Shown: piece by piece, positions 7,834 to 17,058 of the stretch
How the letters are laid out: each line of letters begins with the position of its first letter
Numbering within the stretch: the stretch's first letter is position 1
Assembly (NCBI RefSeq): GCF_900105245.1
Contig: NZ_FNSZ01000001.1
Span: forward strand, 3,286,001-3,350,000
Origin: Streptomyces sp. 1222.5
GTDB taxonomy: Bacteria > Actinomycetota > Actinomycetes > Streptomycetales > Streptomycetaceae
Length of the DNA: 64,000 bases
Reading direction: 5' to 3'
Notes under the pieces: model-generated
Told to the model about the DNA's origin: nothing
Databases searched by the model: none
What the model saw: only the letters and a program-made list of their open reading frames with translations
Made by a program: the position numbers and the translations under genes

Positions 7834-8346
7834 ATGACAAGCGAGCTGCTCGACCGGGCCCTCATCGAGGAGGCCTCCAAGAAGTCCGGCCTCATCTGGG
7901 TCCGGGGCGCCGGTGCCCCGGCCGCGCGTGCGCTGTGGCACGTGTGGCACGAGGGCGCGGTGTGCGTGATCGGGGACGGTCCCGGTGAGCAGCCGCTGCC
8001 CGCGCTCGTGGACGGCGGCTCGGCCGAGCTGACCGTCCGCAGCAAGGACAAGGGCGGCCGGCTGGCGACGTTCCCCGCGACCGTCTCCGAGCTCGCCCCC
8101 GGCTCCGAGGAGTGGGAGGCGGCCGTCGCCGAGCTGAAGGGCAAACGCCTGAACGCGCCCGACGGCGAGGAGATGCCGGGCCGCTGGGCCCGCGAGTGCC
8201 GGGTGCTGCGCCTGGTGCCGTCGGGGCTCGTGGAGCCGCTGCCCGACGGCAGCCTGGCGGAACGTCCCGTGCCGTCGCCCGCGACGACGCGGATGCCGAT
8301 GCCCGCGGGGCTGCCCAAGCTCCTCGCCAGGCGCCGGAAGAAGTGA
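7834..8346 (+). CDS. conserved hypothetical protein (split-barrel size)
   Basis: This 170-residue soluble protein begins MTSELLDRALIEEASKKSG and continues with alternating beta segments (LIWVRG, AVCVIGDG, AELTVRSKD, ATFPATVSEL). A Lys/Arg-rich tail follows. The size and strand pattern resemble the FMN/F420-binding split-barrel (pyridoxamine oxidase-like) fold, but no binding motif is clear, so this is only a suggestion. It starts 23 nt after corA and is probably co-transcribed with it. The function is unknown. Confidence 0.7.
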   Translation: MTSELLDRALIEEASKKSGLIWVRGAGAPAARALWHVWHEGAVCVIGDGPGEQPLPALVDGGSAELTVRSKDKGGRLATFPATVSELAPGSEEWEAAVAELKGKRLNAPDGEEMPGRWARECRVLRLVPSGLVEPLPDGSLAERPVPSPATTRMPMPAGLPKLLARRRKK

Positions 8347-8370
8347 CGCCCGGCCGCTCCGTCCGTACCG

Positions 8371-9114
8371 CTAGGACGTCGGAAGCTGCCTGCCGTAGTC
8401 CACGGTCGCGGACTTGGCAGGCTTAGTGACCTCGAAGTCCTTGCCCCAGTCGGAGAAACGGAGTGTGCCCGCGTCGCCCGCCCGCACCAGACGGAGCGGA
8501 TACGGCCTGCCCTCCAGGGAGACGTCCAGCGTGCCGCCGGACCCCTTGTCGCCGGTGACACGGATGGTGGGGGTACCCGACTGATCGGTGTGGTGGCCGT
8601 CCGTGGCCAGCTTGCCGTGCAGCGTCAGCAGACCGTCGAGGAGGACAGCCTTGTCCGTGAAGCCGCTGAACTTCTTGTACGCGGGGTCCCCCTGCGGGAC
8701 CTTCACGTACTTGCCGTCCAGCTTTCCGGTGGCGCCGTCGGCGTCGGCGTGGTGCCAGAAGTCGGCGTCGGCCTTCAGATACAGCTGCTCGCCCACGCGC
8801 AGCAGCTTGAAGGTGGCGCCCTGCGCGGTCACCGACCCGGTACCGCCGTCGGCCTTCAGCTGCATGTCCAGCCGGTACGTGCGCCCGCTGGTGACCACGG
8901 TCCCGGACAGCCGGACCGCCGGTGCAGCGTCGGCCGCCGCCCGGGACTTCGCCTGGATCTTCTCGGCGGGCAGCTTGCCCACGCCGTTCGTCCCCGCGTC
9001 CGGGTCGTCACCGCCGCCGCACCCGGACAGCACCATCGCTCCCGTCACGGCGAGTGCGCAGGTCGCGGTCGCCAGCACGGTCCGGCGGGCACGGCCCCGG
9101 GGAGTCGCAGTCAC
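8371..9114 (-). CDS. secreted lipoprotein, LppX/LprG-like
   Basis: The 247-residue protein has a lipoprotein signal: basic RGRARR, a hydrophobic core, then the lipobox LSGC with Cys32. A low-complexity linker and a beta-rich domain follow (TYRLDMQLKADGGTGSV, LYLKADADFW, RVTGDKGSGGTLDVSLEG, YPLRLVRAGD). The arrangement matches LppX_LprAFG/LolA-like lipoproteins that carry lipids or lipid-linked molecules across the wall. The start is GTG at 9114. AAAGG upstream is rather distant, so the start is less certain than the frame. It is divergent from the MgtE-N gene. Confidence 0.75.
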   Translation of the reverse strand: MTATPRGRARRTVLATATCALAVTGAMVLSGCGGGDDPDAGTNGVGKLPAEKIQAKSRAAADAAPAVRLSGTVVTSGRTYRLDMQLKADGGTGSVTAQGATFKLLRVGEQLYLKADADFWHHADADGATGKLDGKYVKVPQGDPAYKKFSGFTDKAVLLDGLLTLHGKLATDGHHTDQSGTPTIRVTGDKGSGGTLDVSLEGRPYPLRLVRAGDAGTLRFSDWGKDFEVTKPAKSATVDYGRQLPTS

Positions 9115-9327
9115 AGATGGCGCTGCCTTTCTGACGGTTCCTGAGCGGCGTACCGCAGCGTACCGGTGCCCCGGCCGCCCGGCGGAGCCAGTCCGTCCGG
9201 ACCGCACACCAGGGCGTACCCGACCGGTACGGGCTAGCCTGAAGCGCACCCGAGCGGGCAAATCCGAGCAATTCCCACGCATCGACCACCACTCCCCCAG
9301 CGATTCCCAGGCAAAGGAAGCAGAGCC

Positions 9328-10617
9328 ATGGCAGCCGGCGCCCCCCGGATCTTCGTCTCGCACATCGCCGGGGTCCCCGTCTTCGATCCGGCCGGCGACC
9401 AGGTGGGCCGCGTACGCGATCTGGTCGTCATGCTGCGCGTCGGGCGGCGTCCCCCGCGGATCCTCGGACTGGTCGTCGAGCTGTCCACCCGGCGCCGTAT
9501 CTTCCTGCCGATGACCCGGGTGACCGGTATCGAGTCCGGCCAGGTCATCACCACCGGTGTCGTCAACTTCCGCCGCTTCGAGCAGCGGCCCACCGAGCGG
9601 CTGGTCTTCGGCGAGCTGCTGGACCGGCGCGTGACGCTGACGGAGACCGGCGAGGAGGTCACCGTCCTCGACGTGTCCGTGCAGCAGCTGCCCGCGCGCC
9701 GGGACTGGGAGGTCGACCGCGTCTTCGTCCGCAAGGGCAGGAAGGGCAGTGCCTTCCGGCGCGCCAAGGGCGAGACGCTCACCGTGGAGTGGTCGGCCGT
9801 CACCGGGTTCTCCCTGGAGGAGCACGGGCAGGGCGCGGAGAGCCTGCTCGCCACCTTCGAGCAGCTGCGCCCCGCCGACCTGGCCAACGTCCTGCACCAC
9901 CTGTCGCCCAAGCGGCGCGCCGAGGTCGCCGCCGCACTGGACGACGACCGGCTCGCCGACGTGCTGGAGGAGCTCCCCGAGGACGACCAGATCGAGATCC
10001 TCGGCAAGCTGAAGGAGGAGCGCGCGGCGGACGTCCTGGAGGCGATGGACCCCGACGACGCGGCCGACCTGCTCTCCGAGCTGCCCGAGGAGGACAAGGA
10101 GCGGCTGCTGAGTCTGATGCAGCCCGCCGACGCGGCCGACATGCGGCGCCTGATGTCGTACGAGGAGCACACCGCGGGCGGTCTGATGACGACGGAGCCG
10201 ATCGTGCTGCGCCCGGACGCCACGGTCGCCGACGCGCTCGCCCGGGTCCGCAACCAGGACCTCTCCCCGGCCCTCGCCGCCCAGGTCTACGTGTGCCGCC
10301 CGCCCGATGAGACACCGACCGGCAAGTACCTGGGCACCGTGCACTTCCAGCGGCTGCTGCGCGACCCCCCGTACACACTGGTCAGCTCGCTCGTGGACGA
10401 CGATCTGCAACCTCTCGCCCCCGACGCCACCCTGCCGATCATCGCCGGGTTCTTCGCCACGTACGACATGGTGGCCGCGCCCGTGGTGGACGAGTCCGGG
10501 TCGCTGCTCGGCGCGGTCACCGTGGACGACGTGCTCGACCACATGCTGCCCGACGACTGGCGGGAGACGGAGTTCCACCTGGACGAGGGAGAGGGGGCCG
10601 CCGCTCATGGCTCCTGA
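9328..10617 (+). CDS. soluble MgtE N-domain/CBS protein without channel domain
   Basis: The 429-residue protein starts with a PRC-barrel-like region (about 1-150). An MgtE N-terminal superhelical domain follows (about 165-280, with repeated acidic helices such as VLEELPEDDQIEIL and LEAMDPDDAADLL). It ends with paired CBS domains (about 285-410, opening EEHTAGGLMTTEPIVLRPDATV). These are the Mg2+-sensing parts of MgtE channels, but the transmembrane domain is absent. The chain ends just after the second CBS with an acidic tail. It may be a stand-alone Mg2+ sensor acting on a partner. The DUF1003 gene overlaps its end. An orthologue occupies the same setting in mycobacteria. Confidence 0.85.
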   Translation: MAAGAPRIFVSHIAGVPVFDPAGDQVGRVRDLVVMLRVGRRPPRILGLVVELSTRRRIFLPMTRVTGIESGQVITTGVVNFRRFEQRPTERLVFGELLDRRVTLTETGEEVTVLDVSVQQLPARRDWEVDRVFVRKGRKGSAFRRAKGETLTVEWSAVTGFSLEEHGQGAESLLATFEQLRPADLANVLHHLSPKRRAEVAAALDDDRLADVLEELPEDDQIEILGKLKEERAADVLEAMDPDDAADLLSELPEEDKERLLSLMQPADAADMRRLMSYEEHTAGGLMTTEPIVLRPDATVADALARVRNQDLSPALAAQVYVCRPPDETPTGKYLGTVHFQRLLRDPPYTLVSSLVDDDLQPLAPDATLPIIAGFFATYDMVAAPVVDESGSLLGAVTVDDVLDHMLPDDWRETEFHLDEGEGAAAHGS

Positions 10618-11212
10618 GCGCGACAGCGCGACACGCGAGCGCAGCCCGGCGGGTGCCACGGCAGCGCCCCGGCCCCGTGCGCCGCGCCTGGACCAGCCGC
10701 GCCCGCCCCGGCGCCGGTTCCTGCCCGAATGGGACCCGGAGGCCTTCGGACGCCTGTCGGAGCGGATCGCCCGCTTCCTGGGCACGGGACGCTTCATCGT
10801 CTGGATGACGGTCGTCATCATCGCCTGGGTGGTGTGGAACATCGCAGCGCCGGGGCACCTGCGCTTCGACCCGTACCCGTTCATCTTCCTGACGCTGATG
10901 CTGTCCCTGCAGGCCTCCTACGCGGCCCCGCTGATCCTGCTCGCCCAGAACCGGCAGGACGACCGCGACCGGGTCAATCTGGAGCAGGACCGCACGCAGA
11001 ACGAGCGGTCCATCGCCGACACCGAGTACCTGACCAGAGAGGTGGCCGCGCTGCGAATGGGCCTGGGCGAGGTGGCCACCCGCGACTGGATCCGCTCGGA
11101 GCTCCAGGACGTGGTCAAGGAGCTGGAGGAACGAAGGCGGCACGACGGGCATGTCGTATTCCCGGCAGAGCGGGCAGAACGGTCGCCGGGACGTGACGCA
11201 GACGACCGCTGA
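10607..11212 (+). CDS. DUF1003 family membrane protein
   Basis: The 201-residue protein has a disordered basic N-terminus (about 1-45). Two membrane helices follow (FIVWMTVVIIAWVVWNIAA near 63-81, and a Phe/Leu-rich segment near 92-112). The DUF1003 signature RFDPYPFIFLTLMLS...ASYAAPLILLAQNRQ is present. The charged C-terminal helix (DRDRVNLEQDR, LEERRRHDG) should lie in the cytoplasm. The ATG at 10607 overlaps the end of the MgtE-N gene by 11 nt, suggesting translational coupling. The two proteins may form a complex. DUF1003 has no proven function; a role in Mg2+ transport is an inference from context. Confidence 0.85.
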   Translation: MAPERDSATRERSPAGATAAPRPRAPRLDQPRPPRRRFLPEWDPEAFGRLSERIARFLGTGRFIVWMTVVIIAWVVWNIAAPGHLRFDPYPFIFLTLMLSLQASYAAPLILLAQNRQDDRDRVNLEQDRTQNERSIADTEYLTREVAALRMGLGEVATRDWIRSELQDVVKELEERRRHDGHVVFPAERAERSPGRDADDR

Positions 11213-11255
11213 AGGGCTACCCGCAGTGCCCTCGGGGCGCCGTACCATCGTCCTT

Positions 11256-12389
11256 ATGGCTACGGAAGACGCGGTGCGCGAGGCACTGGCGACGGTGAAC
11301 GACCCCGAGATCAACCGACCCATCACCGAACTCGGGATGGTCAAATCGGTGGAGATCGGCGCGGACGGAGCGGTCGCGGTCACCGTGTACCTGACGGTCT
11401 CCGGCTGCCCCATGCGCGACACCATCACCCAGCGCGTCACGGAGGCGGTCTCCCGCGTCGAGGGCGTCACCCGGGTCGACGTCACCCTCGACGTGATGAG
11501 CGACGAGCAGCGCAAGGAGCTGGCGACCGCCCTGCGCGGCGGCCAGGCCGAGCGCGAGGTGCCCTTCGCCAAGCCGGGCAGCCTCACCCGCGTCTACGCG
11601 GTCGCCTCCGGCAAGGGCGGCGTCGGCAAGTCCTCGGTGACCGTGAACCTGGCGGCGGCGATGGCGGCCGACGGGCTGAAGGTCGGTGTCGTCGACGCCG
11701 ACATCTACGGCCACTCGGTACCGCGCATGCTGGGCGCGGACGGCCGCCCCACCCAGGTCGAGAACATGATCATGCCGCCGTCGGCGAACGGCGTGAAGGT
11801 CATCTCCATCGGCATGTTCACCCCGGGCAACGCCCCGGTCGTCTGGCGCGGCCCGATGCTGCACCGCGCGCTCCAGCAGTTCCTCGCCGACGTCTACTGG
11901 GGCGACCTGGACGTCCTGCTGCTGGACCTGCCGCCGGGCACCGGTGACATCGCGATCTCGGTCGCCCAGCTGGTCCCGAACGCCGAGATCCTGGTCGTGA
12001 CGACGCCTCAGCAGGCGGCGGCCGAGGTGGCCGAGCGGGCCGGCTCCATCGCCGTGCAGACCCACCAGAAGATCGTCGGCGTGGTCGAGAACATGTCCGG
12101 CCTGCCCTGCCCGCACTGCGGCGAGATGGTCGACGTGTTCGGCACCGGCGGCGGCCAGATGGTGGCCGACGGCCTGACCCGCACCACGGGTGCGACGGTC
12201 CCGGTCCTCGGCAGCATCCCGATCGACGTCCGCCTCCGCGAGGGCGGCGACGAGGGCAAGCCGGTCGTGCTGACCGACCCGGACTCCCCGGCGGGTTCGG
12301 CGCTGCGCGCGATCGCCGGAAAGCTGGGGGGCCGTCAGCGGGGCCTGTCGGGGCTGTCCCTCGGGCTCACGCCGAAGAACAAGTTCTGA
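11256..12389 (+). CDS. mrp: Mrp/ApbC-family iron-sulfur carrier ATPase
   Basis: The 377-residue protein has an N-terminal MIP18/PaaD-like domain (about 4-80, with the Cys in VSGCPMRDTI). A P-loop deviant Walker A motif, GKGGVGKS, is at 119-126, followed by VVDADIYG and DVLLLDLPPGTGD. The CPHC pair near 285 coordinates a [4Fe-4S] cluster at the dimer interface. It assembles or delivers Fe-S clusters in the cytosol. The ATG at 11256 follows the DUF1003 gene by 43 nt. A strong hairpin terminates the transcript. Confidence 0.92.
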   Translation: MATEDAVREALATVNDPEINRPITELGMVKSVEIGADGAVAVTVYLTVSGCPMRDTITQRVTEAVSRVEGVTRVDVTLDVMSDEQRKELATALRGGQAEREVPFAKPGSLTRVYAVASGKGGVGKSSVTVNLAAAMAADGLKVGVVDADIYGHSVPRMLGADGRPTQVENMIMPPSANGVKVISIGMFTPGNAPVVWRGPMLHRALQQFLADVYWGDLDVLLLDLPPGTGDIAISVAQLVPNAEILVVTTPQQAAAEVAERAGSIAVQTHQKIVGVVENMSGLPCPHCGEMVDVFGTGGGQMVADGLTRTTGATVPVLGSIPIDVRLREGGDEGKPVVLTDPDSPAGSALRAIAGKLGGRQRGLSGLSLGLTPKNKF

Positions 12390-12415
12390 GGCACCGCACT
12401 CGAACGCCGTACGGC

Positions 12416-12449
12416 GAAGGGGGCGCCGCGTACCGCCGGCGCCCCCTTC
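12416..12449. terminator. bidirectional terminator hairpin
   Basis: A perfect 13-bp stem (GAAGGGGGCGCCG at 12416-12428 with its complement at 12437-12449) and an 8-nt loop lie between the convergent mrp gene and the next gene. Confidence 0.75.
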
Positions 12450-12450
12450 G

Positions 12451-13116
12451 TCATGCGTAGGCGGCGACGTCCTTCACCACGGCGAAGCCGAGCCCGTACG
12501 CGCTCATCCCCCGCCCGTACGCCCCCAGGTGCACGCCCGCCCCGGTCGTACCGGCGAGCACCCAGCCGAACTCCGACTCCCGATAGTGGAACGGCACCGC
12601 CACCCCGTCCACCGGCAGCGAGAGCGTGGACCACTCGGAGCCGTCCAGATCGTCGGCCAGCGCCCAGGCGGTCTCCGTCTGCTGGTCCAGCCAGTCGTCC
12701 CGCAGGGTGTGGTCCATCTGCCCCGGCCAGGTGAAGGACAGCAGTCCCACCCCGGCCAGCCATGCCGCCGAGGACACCGAGGTCGCCTCCAGCAGCCCCG
12801 TGCCGTCCGCGCTCCTGCGGGACGGATGCTCGGCGACGGTGACCACGACCGCGAACTTCTCCCGGGTCTCACCGGCCGCGAGGGCCTCACCCCGCACCGA
12901 GGGCTCGTCACCGTGCCCGATCGAACCGTGCTCCACGGCGCCGTCGGCCGCCGTACCCACCTGCATCAGCCAGCGCGGCCCGGTGAACGCCTCGTCGAGG
13001 CCGTACCACGGGAAGGGCGCCAGCAGGTAACCGTCGACCGTACGCCGGGCGGAGGGGAGCTGCTGTCCGCCCTCCGCGGCCGGCGTCTGCGCGCCCACCC
13101 GACTCGTCGTCTCCAT
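12451..13116 (-). CDS. hypothetical protein, 221 residues
   Basis: The N-terminal 30 residues are polar and probably disordered. The rest is a soluble alpha/beta domain with DGYLLAPFPWYGLDEAFTGPRW, FAVVVTVAEHPSR, WLDQQTETAWALADDLDGSEW and LPVDGVAVPFHYRESEFGWVLAGT. The last segments look like a ligand-free beta-sheet. I do not recognise the family, and there is no signal peptide or membrane segment. The ATG at 13116 has GAGGAGG about 12 nt upstream; the frame stays open to 13215. Its neighbours are mrp (convergent) and tatB (same strand, 260 bp away). Confidence 0.6.
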   Translation of the reverse strand: METTSRVGAQTPAAEGGQQLPSARRTVDGYLLAPFPWYGLDEAFTGPRWLMQVGTAADGAVEHGSIGHGDEPSVRGEALAAGETREKFAVVVTVAEHPSRRSADGTGLLEATSVSSAAWLAGVGLLSFTWPGQMDHTLRDDWLDQQTETAWALADDLDGSEWSTLSLPVDGVAVPFHYRESEFGWVLAGTTGAGVHLGAYGRGMSAYGLGFAVVKDVAAYA

Positions 13117-13375
13117 CTGCCCGGACGCCTCCTCGCTCTCGTCGGACCGGCGTGGCCCGCCCCCCTTCGGGCGTACGCGTCCGGTCCGCACAACAACTCG
13201 GCAGCATATCCACACCTGTGCGGGCCGCAGGGCAGGTGCTGGAGGCGCGGGTCGGGCGAACGGCCTGATCAGGCCGTGTGCGACGGGTGCGCGCTATGAA
13301 ACGCGTCACGTGCGCGGGATACGCCGACGCCCGCGTGTCGACACGCGGGCGCGGAAGGGCGGGAGGAGGCGGGGG

Positions 13376-13807
13376 TCAGGTGGCGTCCGCGTCGAAGGGG
13401 GGCCGGTGGTCCTCGCCGGGTTCCTCGGGCTTCTTGGTCATGTCGATACGCCCACCCGAGGAGGAAGAGCCCGCGGACCCGTTGTCCCGGCTGTTGACGG
13501 CATCCGTGACCTCGGCCATCTCCTTCTTCAGGTCGAAGCCGTTGCGGATCTCCTTCAGCCCGAGGTCCTCGTTGTCCAGCTGCTTGCGGATGAACGTCTT
13601 GGGGTTGAGGTCCTCGAACTCGAAGTCCTTGAACTCCGGGCCCAGTTCGGTGCGGATGTCGTCCTTGGCGCTCTCCGAGAACTCGCGGATCTTCCGGATC
13701 GTGCGCGTGACGTCCTGAATGACCTTCGGGAGCTTGTCCGGACCGAAGACGAGCACGGCGAGCACGACGATCGTCACCAGCTCGAGTGGCCCTATGTCAT
13801 TGAACAC
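13376..13807 (-). CDS. tatB: TatB, twin-arginine translocase subunit
   Basis: The 143-residue protein has a short N-terminal membrane helix with the Glu (VFNDIGPLELVTIVVLAVLVFGP). It continues with FGPDKLP, the hinge typical of TatA/TatB, and a long charged amphipathic helix (about 22-100). With TatC, TatB recognises twin-arginine signal peptides. The length and the extended helix favour TatB over TatA. I chose the GTG at 13807 because GGAG lies 6 nt upstream and the protein then starts directly at the membrane helix. It lies downstream of htrA, as in the mycobacterial sigE locus. Confidence 0.85.
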   Translation of the reverse strand: MFNDIGPLELVTIVVLAVLVFGPDKLPKVIQDVTRTIRKIREFSESAKDDIRTELGPEFKDFEFEDLNPKTFIRKQLDNEDLGLKEIRNGFDLKKEMAEVTDAVNSRDNGSAGSSSSGGRIDMTKKPEEPGEDHRPPFDADAT

Positions 13808-13891
13808 CTGACGCTCCTTGCGATGTCCTCGGTCGCTCAACGGTACCCGGCGTTCCCGTCCGACCGGTACCGTCCCGAGGTGAGACTTCTG

Positions 13892-15901
13892 TCAGTTCTG
13901 CTCCGAGGCGCCCAGCACGAGTGAGACCTCCCGGTCGGTCCCCCCGCGTTCGACCGTCAGGCGCAGCCGGTCGCCGGGGCGGTGGGCGCGGATCTTCACG
14001 ATCAGCTCCTCGCCGCTGTGGACGCGCTCCCCGCCGACCTCGGTGATGACGTCGCCGCCCTCGAGACCCGCCCGTTCGCCGGGGCCGCCCTTGATGACGG
14101 CGGGGCCGCCGCCCGCGCTCTTGTCGTCGATGCGGGCGCCGTCACCCGTGTAGCCCATGTCGAGGGTGACGCCGATCACCGGGTGGGTGGCCCGGCCGTC
14201 GTTGATCAGCTCCTCGGCGACCCGCCTGGCCTGGTTCACGGGGATGGCGAAGCCGAGTCCGATGGAGCCGGCCTGGCCGTCGCCCGACCCGGAGCCGCTG
14301 CCGGCGGAGCGGATGGCGGAGTTGATGCCGACGACCCGGGCCCGGGAGTCGAGCAGCGGGCCGCCGGAGTTGCCCGGATTGATGGGCGCGTCGGTCTGGA
14401 GGGCGTCGACGTAGCTGACGTCGCTGCCGTCGCCCTTCTCGCCGCCGGCCGTGATGGGCCGCTCCTTGGCGCTGATGATGCCGGAGGTCACGGTGTTGGC
14501 CAGGTCGAAGGGGGCGCCGATGGCGACGACGGGATCGCCGACCCGGACGTCGTCGGAGTTGCCGAGGGGCAGCGGGGTGAGGCCGTGCACGCCGTGCACC
14601 TGGACCACGGCGAGGTCGTAGCCGCTGTCACGGCCGACGACCTTGGCCTTGACGGTGTCGCCGGTGCTGAACGTCACGGATATCTCGCCGCCGGATCCGG
14701 CGGGCTCGACGACGTGGTTGTTGGTGAGGATGTGCCCCTGGCCGTCGAGCACGAAGCCGGTGCCGGTACCCGCCTCGTCGGCGCCGGTGACGTGCAGGGT
14801 GACGACGCTGGGCAGGGCACGGGCGGCGATCCCGGCCACGCTGTCCGGCGCGCGTCCGGCGGGCACGCTCCCGGCCTGCGGCAGGTGCACCTCGCCGCCC
14901 AGTCCCTCGCGCTCGACGTACGCGCCCGCGACGCCGCCGACGGCCGCGGAGACACAGGCGACCAGCAGCGTCCACCCCACCGCCAGCCGCCTGGCCCGTC
15001 GGCGCCGCTGCCCGACCGTCGCCACGGCGGCACCGGTCTGCTGCAGCGGCCCGTTCCCGGCCGGCTGCTCCTCGGGCGCACCGGCGGCCCAGGGGTCGTA
15101 CCGCCCCCAGGGCCCCTGCCCCTCCGGCTCCGGCACCGAGGCACCGGGAGCGGGTACGGCTGCGGCGTGCGCCGCCTCGGGCGCCACGGAGGCGGGCGCA
15201 GGCGACACGGGAGCGAGTGGCGCGCAAGCGGCGCCCCTGGGCGCGGGTACGGCGGTGTCGTGTGCCGTTTCCGAAGCCCCCGGCCCTGGCGCGGAAGCCG
15301 ACGGTGTCGTCGCGGGAAGGCCGGACGGAAGGACGGCCGTGCCGGGAGCCGGTTCGGGCGCAACCAGCCCTGGCGCGGAAGCCGGCGGCGGCGCCGCGGC
15401 CATGCCGGGCGGAAGGACGGCCGTGCCCTGCGCCGGTTCGGGCGCAACCGGCACCGGCGCGGGAGCCGCGGGCATACCCGGCGGAAGGACGGCCGCGCCC
15501 TGCACCGGTTCAGGCGCAACCGGCACCGACGCGGGAGCCGCAGGCATCGCCGCGGCCATACCCGGCGGAAGGACGGCCGTGCCCTGCGCCGGGGTGGTCG
15601 AGGGGTGTTGTACCGGCGGTGCCGGGGCCCATGGGCCGGGCTCGCCGTACGGAGGGGTGCTGTAGGGGTCGGGGTCGTGCAGCGGCCTGGGCCGGTCGGC
15701 GGCCGCCGACCAGGCGGATTCCCCGGCGGGCGCGCCGGCGTCCGCCGGGACCCGCACGGGACGCGCCAGTTCGAAGTCCCCGGTGCCCTCGGCCGCGATC
15801 TCGGGCGTGGTCGCCGGACGGACCGACTCGAAGTCGGCCGGCGTCGTCCCCGCCGCTCCCGCCGGATCCGGCTCCGGCGGGACACGGTTCCCCTCGTTCA
15901 T
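13892..15901 (-). CDS. HtrA/DegP-like S1C serine protease with long repeat-rich N-terminus
   Basis: The 669-residue membrane-anchored protease has a cytoplasmic Pro/Ala-rich region (1-300) and a single membrane helix (about 306-328). The trypsin-like domain follows (about 360-565), with catalytic His396 (TNNHVV), Asp429 (YDLAV) and Ser512 (GNSGGP). A C-terminal PDZ domain (about 570-660) contains GERAGLEGGDVI. It should act outside the membrane on misfolded envelope proteins. Most actinobacterial HtrAs have a much shorter cytoplasmic segment; here residues 106-256 are degenerate repeats. GGGGAG precedes the ATG. The gene lies between the anti-sigma gene and tatB, matching the M. tuberculosis sigE-rseA-htrA-tatB order. 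Confidence 0.9.
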   Translation of the reverse strand: MNEGNRVPPEPDPAGAAGTTPADFESVRPATTPEIAAEGTGDFELARPVRVPADAGAPAGESAWSAAADRPRPLHDPDPYSTPPYGEPGPWAPAPPVQHPSTTPAQGTAVLPPGMAAAMPAAPASVPVAPEPVQGAAVLPPGMPAAPAPVPVAPEPAQGTAVLPPGMAAAPPPASAPGLVAPEPAPGTAVLPSGLPATTPSASAPGPGASETAHDTAVPAPRGAACAPLAPVSPAPASVAPEAAHAAAVPAPGASVPEPEGQGPWGRYDPWAAGAPEEQPAGNGPLQQTGAAVATVGQRRRRARRLAVGWTLLVACVSAAVGGVAGAYVEREGLGGEVHLPQAGSVPAGRAPDSVAGIAARALPSVVTLHVTGADEAGTGTGFVLDGQGHILTNNHVVEPAGSGGEISVTFSTGDTVKAKVVGRDSGYDLAVVQVHGVHGLTPLPLGNSDDVRVGDPVVAIGAPFDLANTVTSGIISAKERPITAGGEKGDGSDVSYVDALQTDAPINPGNSGGPLLDSRARVVGINSAIRSAGSGSGSGDGQAGSIGLGFAIPVNQARRVAEELINDGRATHPVIGVTLDMGYTGDGARIDDKSAGGGPAVIKGGPGERAGLEGGDVITEVGGERVHSGEELIVKIRAHRPGDRLRLTVERGGTDREVSLVLGASEQN
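15134..15586 (-). repeat. degenerate tandem repeats in the HtrA N-terminus
   Basis: Residues 106-256 contain five to six units of about 24-31 residues. The units open with T/AAVLPPGM (later AVPAP) and end with VAPEPxxG/H. Unit starts are near residues 108, 137, 161, 189, 217 and 248. The first four are most alike; the last two are shorter or eroded. Confidence 0.7.
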
Positions 15902-16035
15902 GCTCTCCCCACGGCTGGCCGCGACCGCACGCTCGCACGGCGGCCGCGGAAAGTCGACTGCGCCCCCGGGTCATCGCCGCGGGCACGGCCCTCACCGGAT
16001 TCAACCAGGTTCGCGGGCCGTGGCGCAGGGGCCGG

Positions 16036-17058
16036 TCAGGGGGTTCGCTGAGGTGTGGCGGGAGACACCGAGGGGACGGAGGCGTTGTCGGGGACGGGGG
16101 CGGACAGGAGATCGGAGCCGGTGGCGCCGGGAATCGTGGACCAGTCGGTGAGCGGGAGGGCCACCGTCTTGTCCAGCGGGCGTATGAGCGGGGACACGGC
16201 TGCCGCACCGGCCATCACCGGCGTGGTCAGGCCGCGCACCAGATCGCCCTGGTCCTGCCCCGCGGCCGGGGAGGCCACTCCGGGCACCAGGGGGGCGGAC
16301 ATGGCGGTCGGCGCCGCCGGCGTCCGGCCGAGCTGCCCGCTGCCCGGGGCCGGCGCGAGCAGCGGTCCGACCGCACGACGGCGCTGGGTGTCGGGCGTGG
16401 CCGCCCCGGCACCACTGCCTGTCCCCGTACCCGTGCCCGCCGAGCGCGCGGGCACGACGTTGCTGCCGGTGCCGGAGCCGCGGGCCTCTCCGGTCAGGTC
16501 GCCGGGAAGGGCGTTGGTCACGCCGCCGAGGGCGACCGCGGCCAGCGAGACCGCACCGGCGGCGGCGACCGCGAACCGCATCCCGCGCGAGGCGGAGCGG
16601 CCGTCGTCCGGGCGGCCGACGGGATGTATGCGGAAGCCTCGCTCCTCCGGGACGGTGGCGGCGTGGCCGGGGCGGGCCGGGACGTACCCGAACGCGAAGC
16701 GCTCGCCACGGCTCACTCCGAAGACTCCCGGGGTCCCGGTGCCCGGGGCCCCGCCGAGAAGTCCTCCCCCGGGCGGCGGCGTGCCGCCGCCGTCGAGGTC
16801 ACCTCCTCCGGGAAGGCCCTGGAGCCGTGCCAGGAAGCTCTCCGAGAGCGGAGGCGGGGCCGCCTCCGCGAACACGTTCTTCAGTCGGCGCTGTGCGTCC
16901 GCCTCCGCCCTGCAACGGGCGCAGGTGGCCAGGTGCGCGAGGACGCGCTCACGCGTCTCGTGACCGAGCTCTCCGTCCACCAGGGCGGAGAGCCGGTCTC
17001 CCAGGTGCTGCTCTGCGAGGTGTGCCTCCTCGACAGGTTTCGGTCGAGATCCACTCAC
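16036..17058 (-). CDS. zinc-binding anti-sigma factor (RseA-like)
   Basis: The 340-residue protein has an N-terminal ZAS domain with H42-x3-C46-x2-C49 (HLATCARC) in helix [21 protein letters not shown]...[18 protein letters not shown] Gly/Pro-rich linker and a membrane helix (about 161-183) follow, with a long Ala/Thr/Pro-rich extracytoplasmic tail. It should hold the neighbouring ECF sigma factor at the membrane. Its GTG start at 17058 overlaps the sigma TGA (17055-17057) as GTGA, so the two are translationally coupled. The mycobacterial RseA is much shorter, so the exported tail is a Streptomyces-type addition. Confidence 0.85.
   Translation of the reverse strand: MSGSRPKPVEEAHLAEQHLGDRLSALVDGELGHETRERVLAHLATCARCRAEADAQRRLKNVFAEAAPPPLSESFLARLQGLPGGGDLDGGGTPPPGGGLLGGAPGTGTPGVFGVSRGERFAFGYVPARPGHAATVPEERGFRIHPVGRPDDGRSASRGMRFAVAAAGAVSLAAVALGGVTNALPGDLTGEARGSGTGSNVVPARSAGTGTGTGSGAGAATPDTQRRRAVGPLLAPAPGSGQLGRTPAAPTAMSAPLVPGVASPAAGQDQGDLVRGLTTPVMAGAAAVSPLIRPLDKTVALPLTDWSTIPGATGSDLLSAPVPDNASVPSVSPATPQRTP

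Noticed and set aside
8371..10884. 837-codon minus-strand frame spanning the lipoprotein and the MgtE-N gene
   Set aside because: Only its last 247 codons (from 9114) are real; the upstream part is antisense to the MgtE-N/CBS gene.
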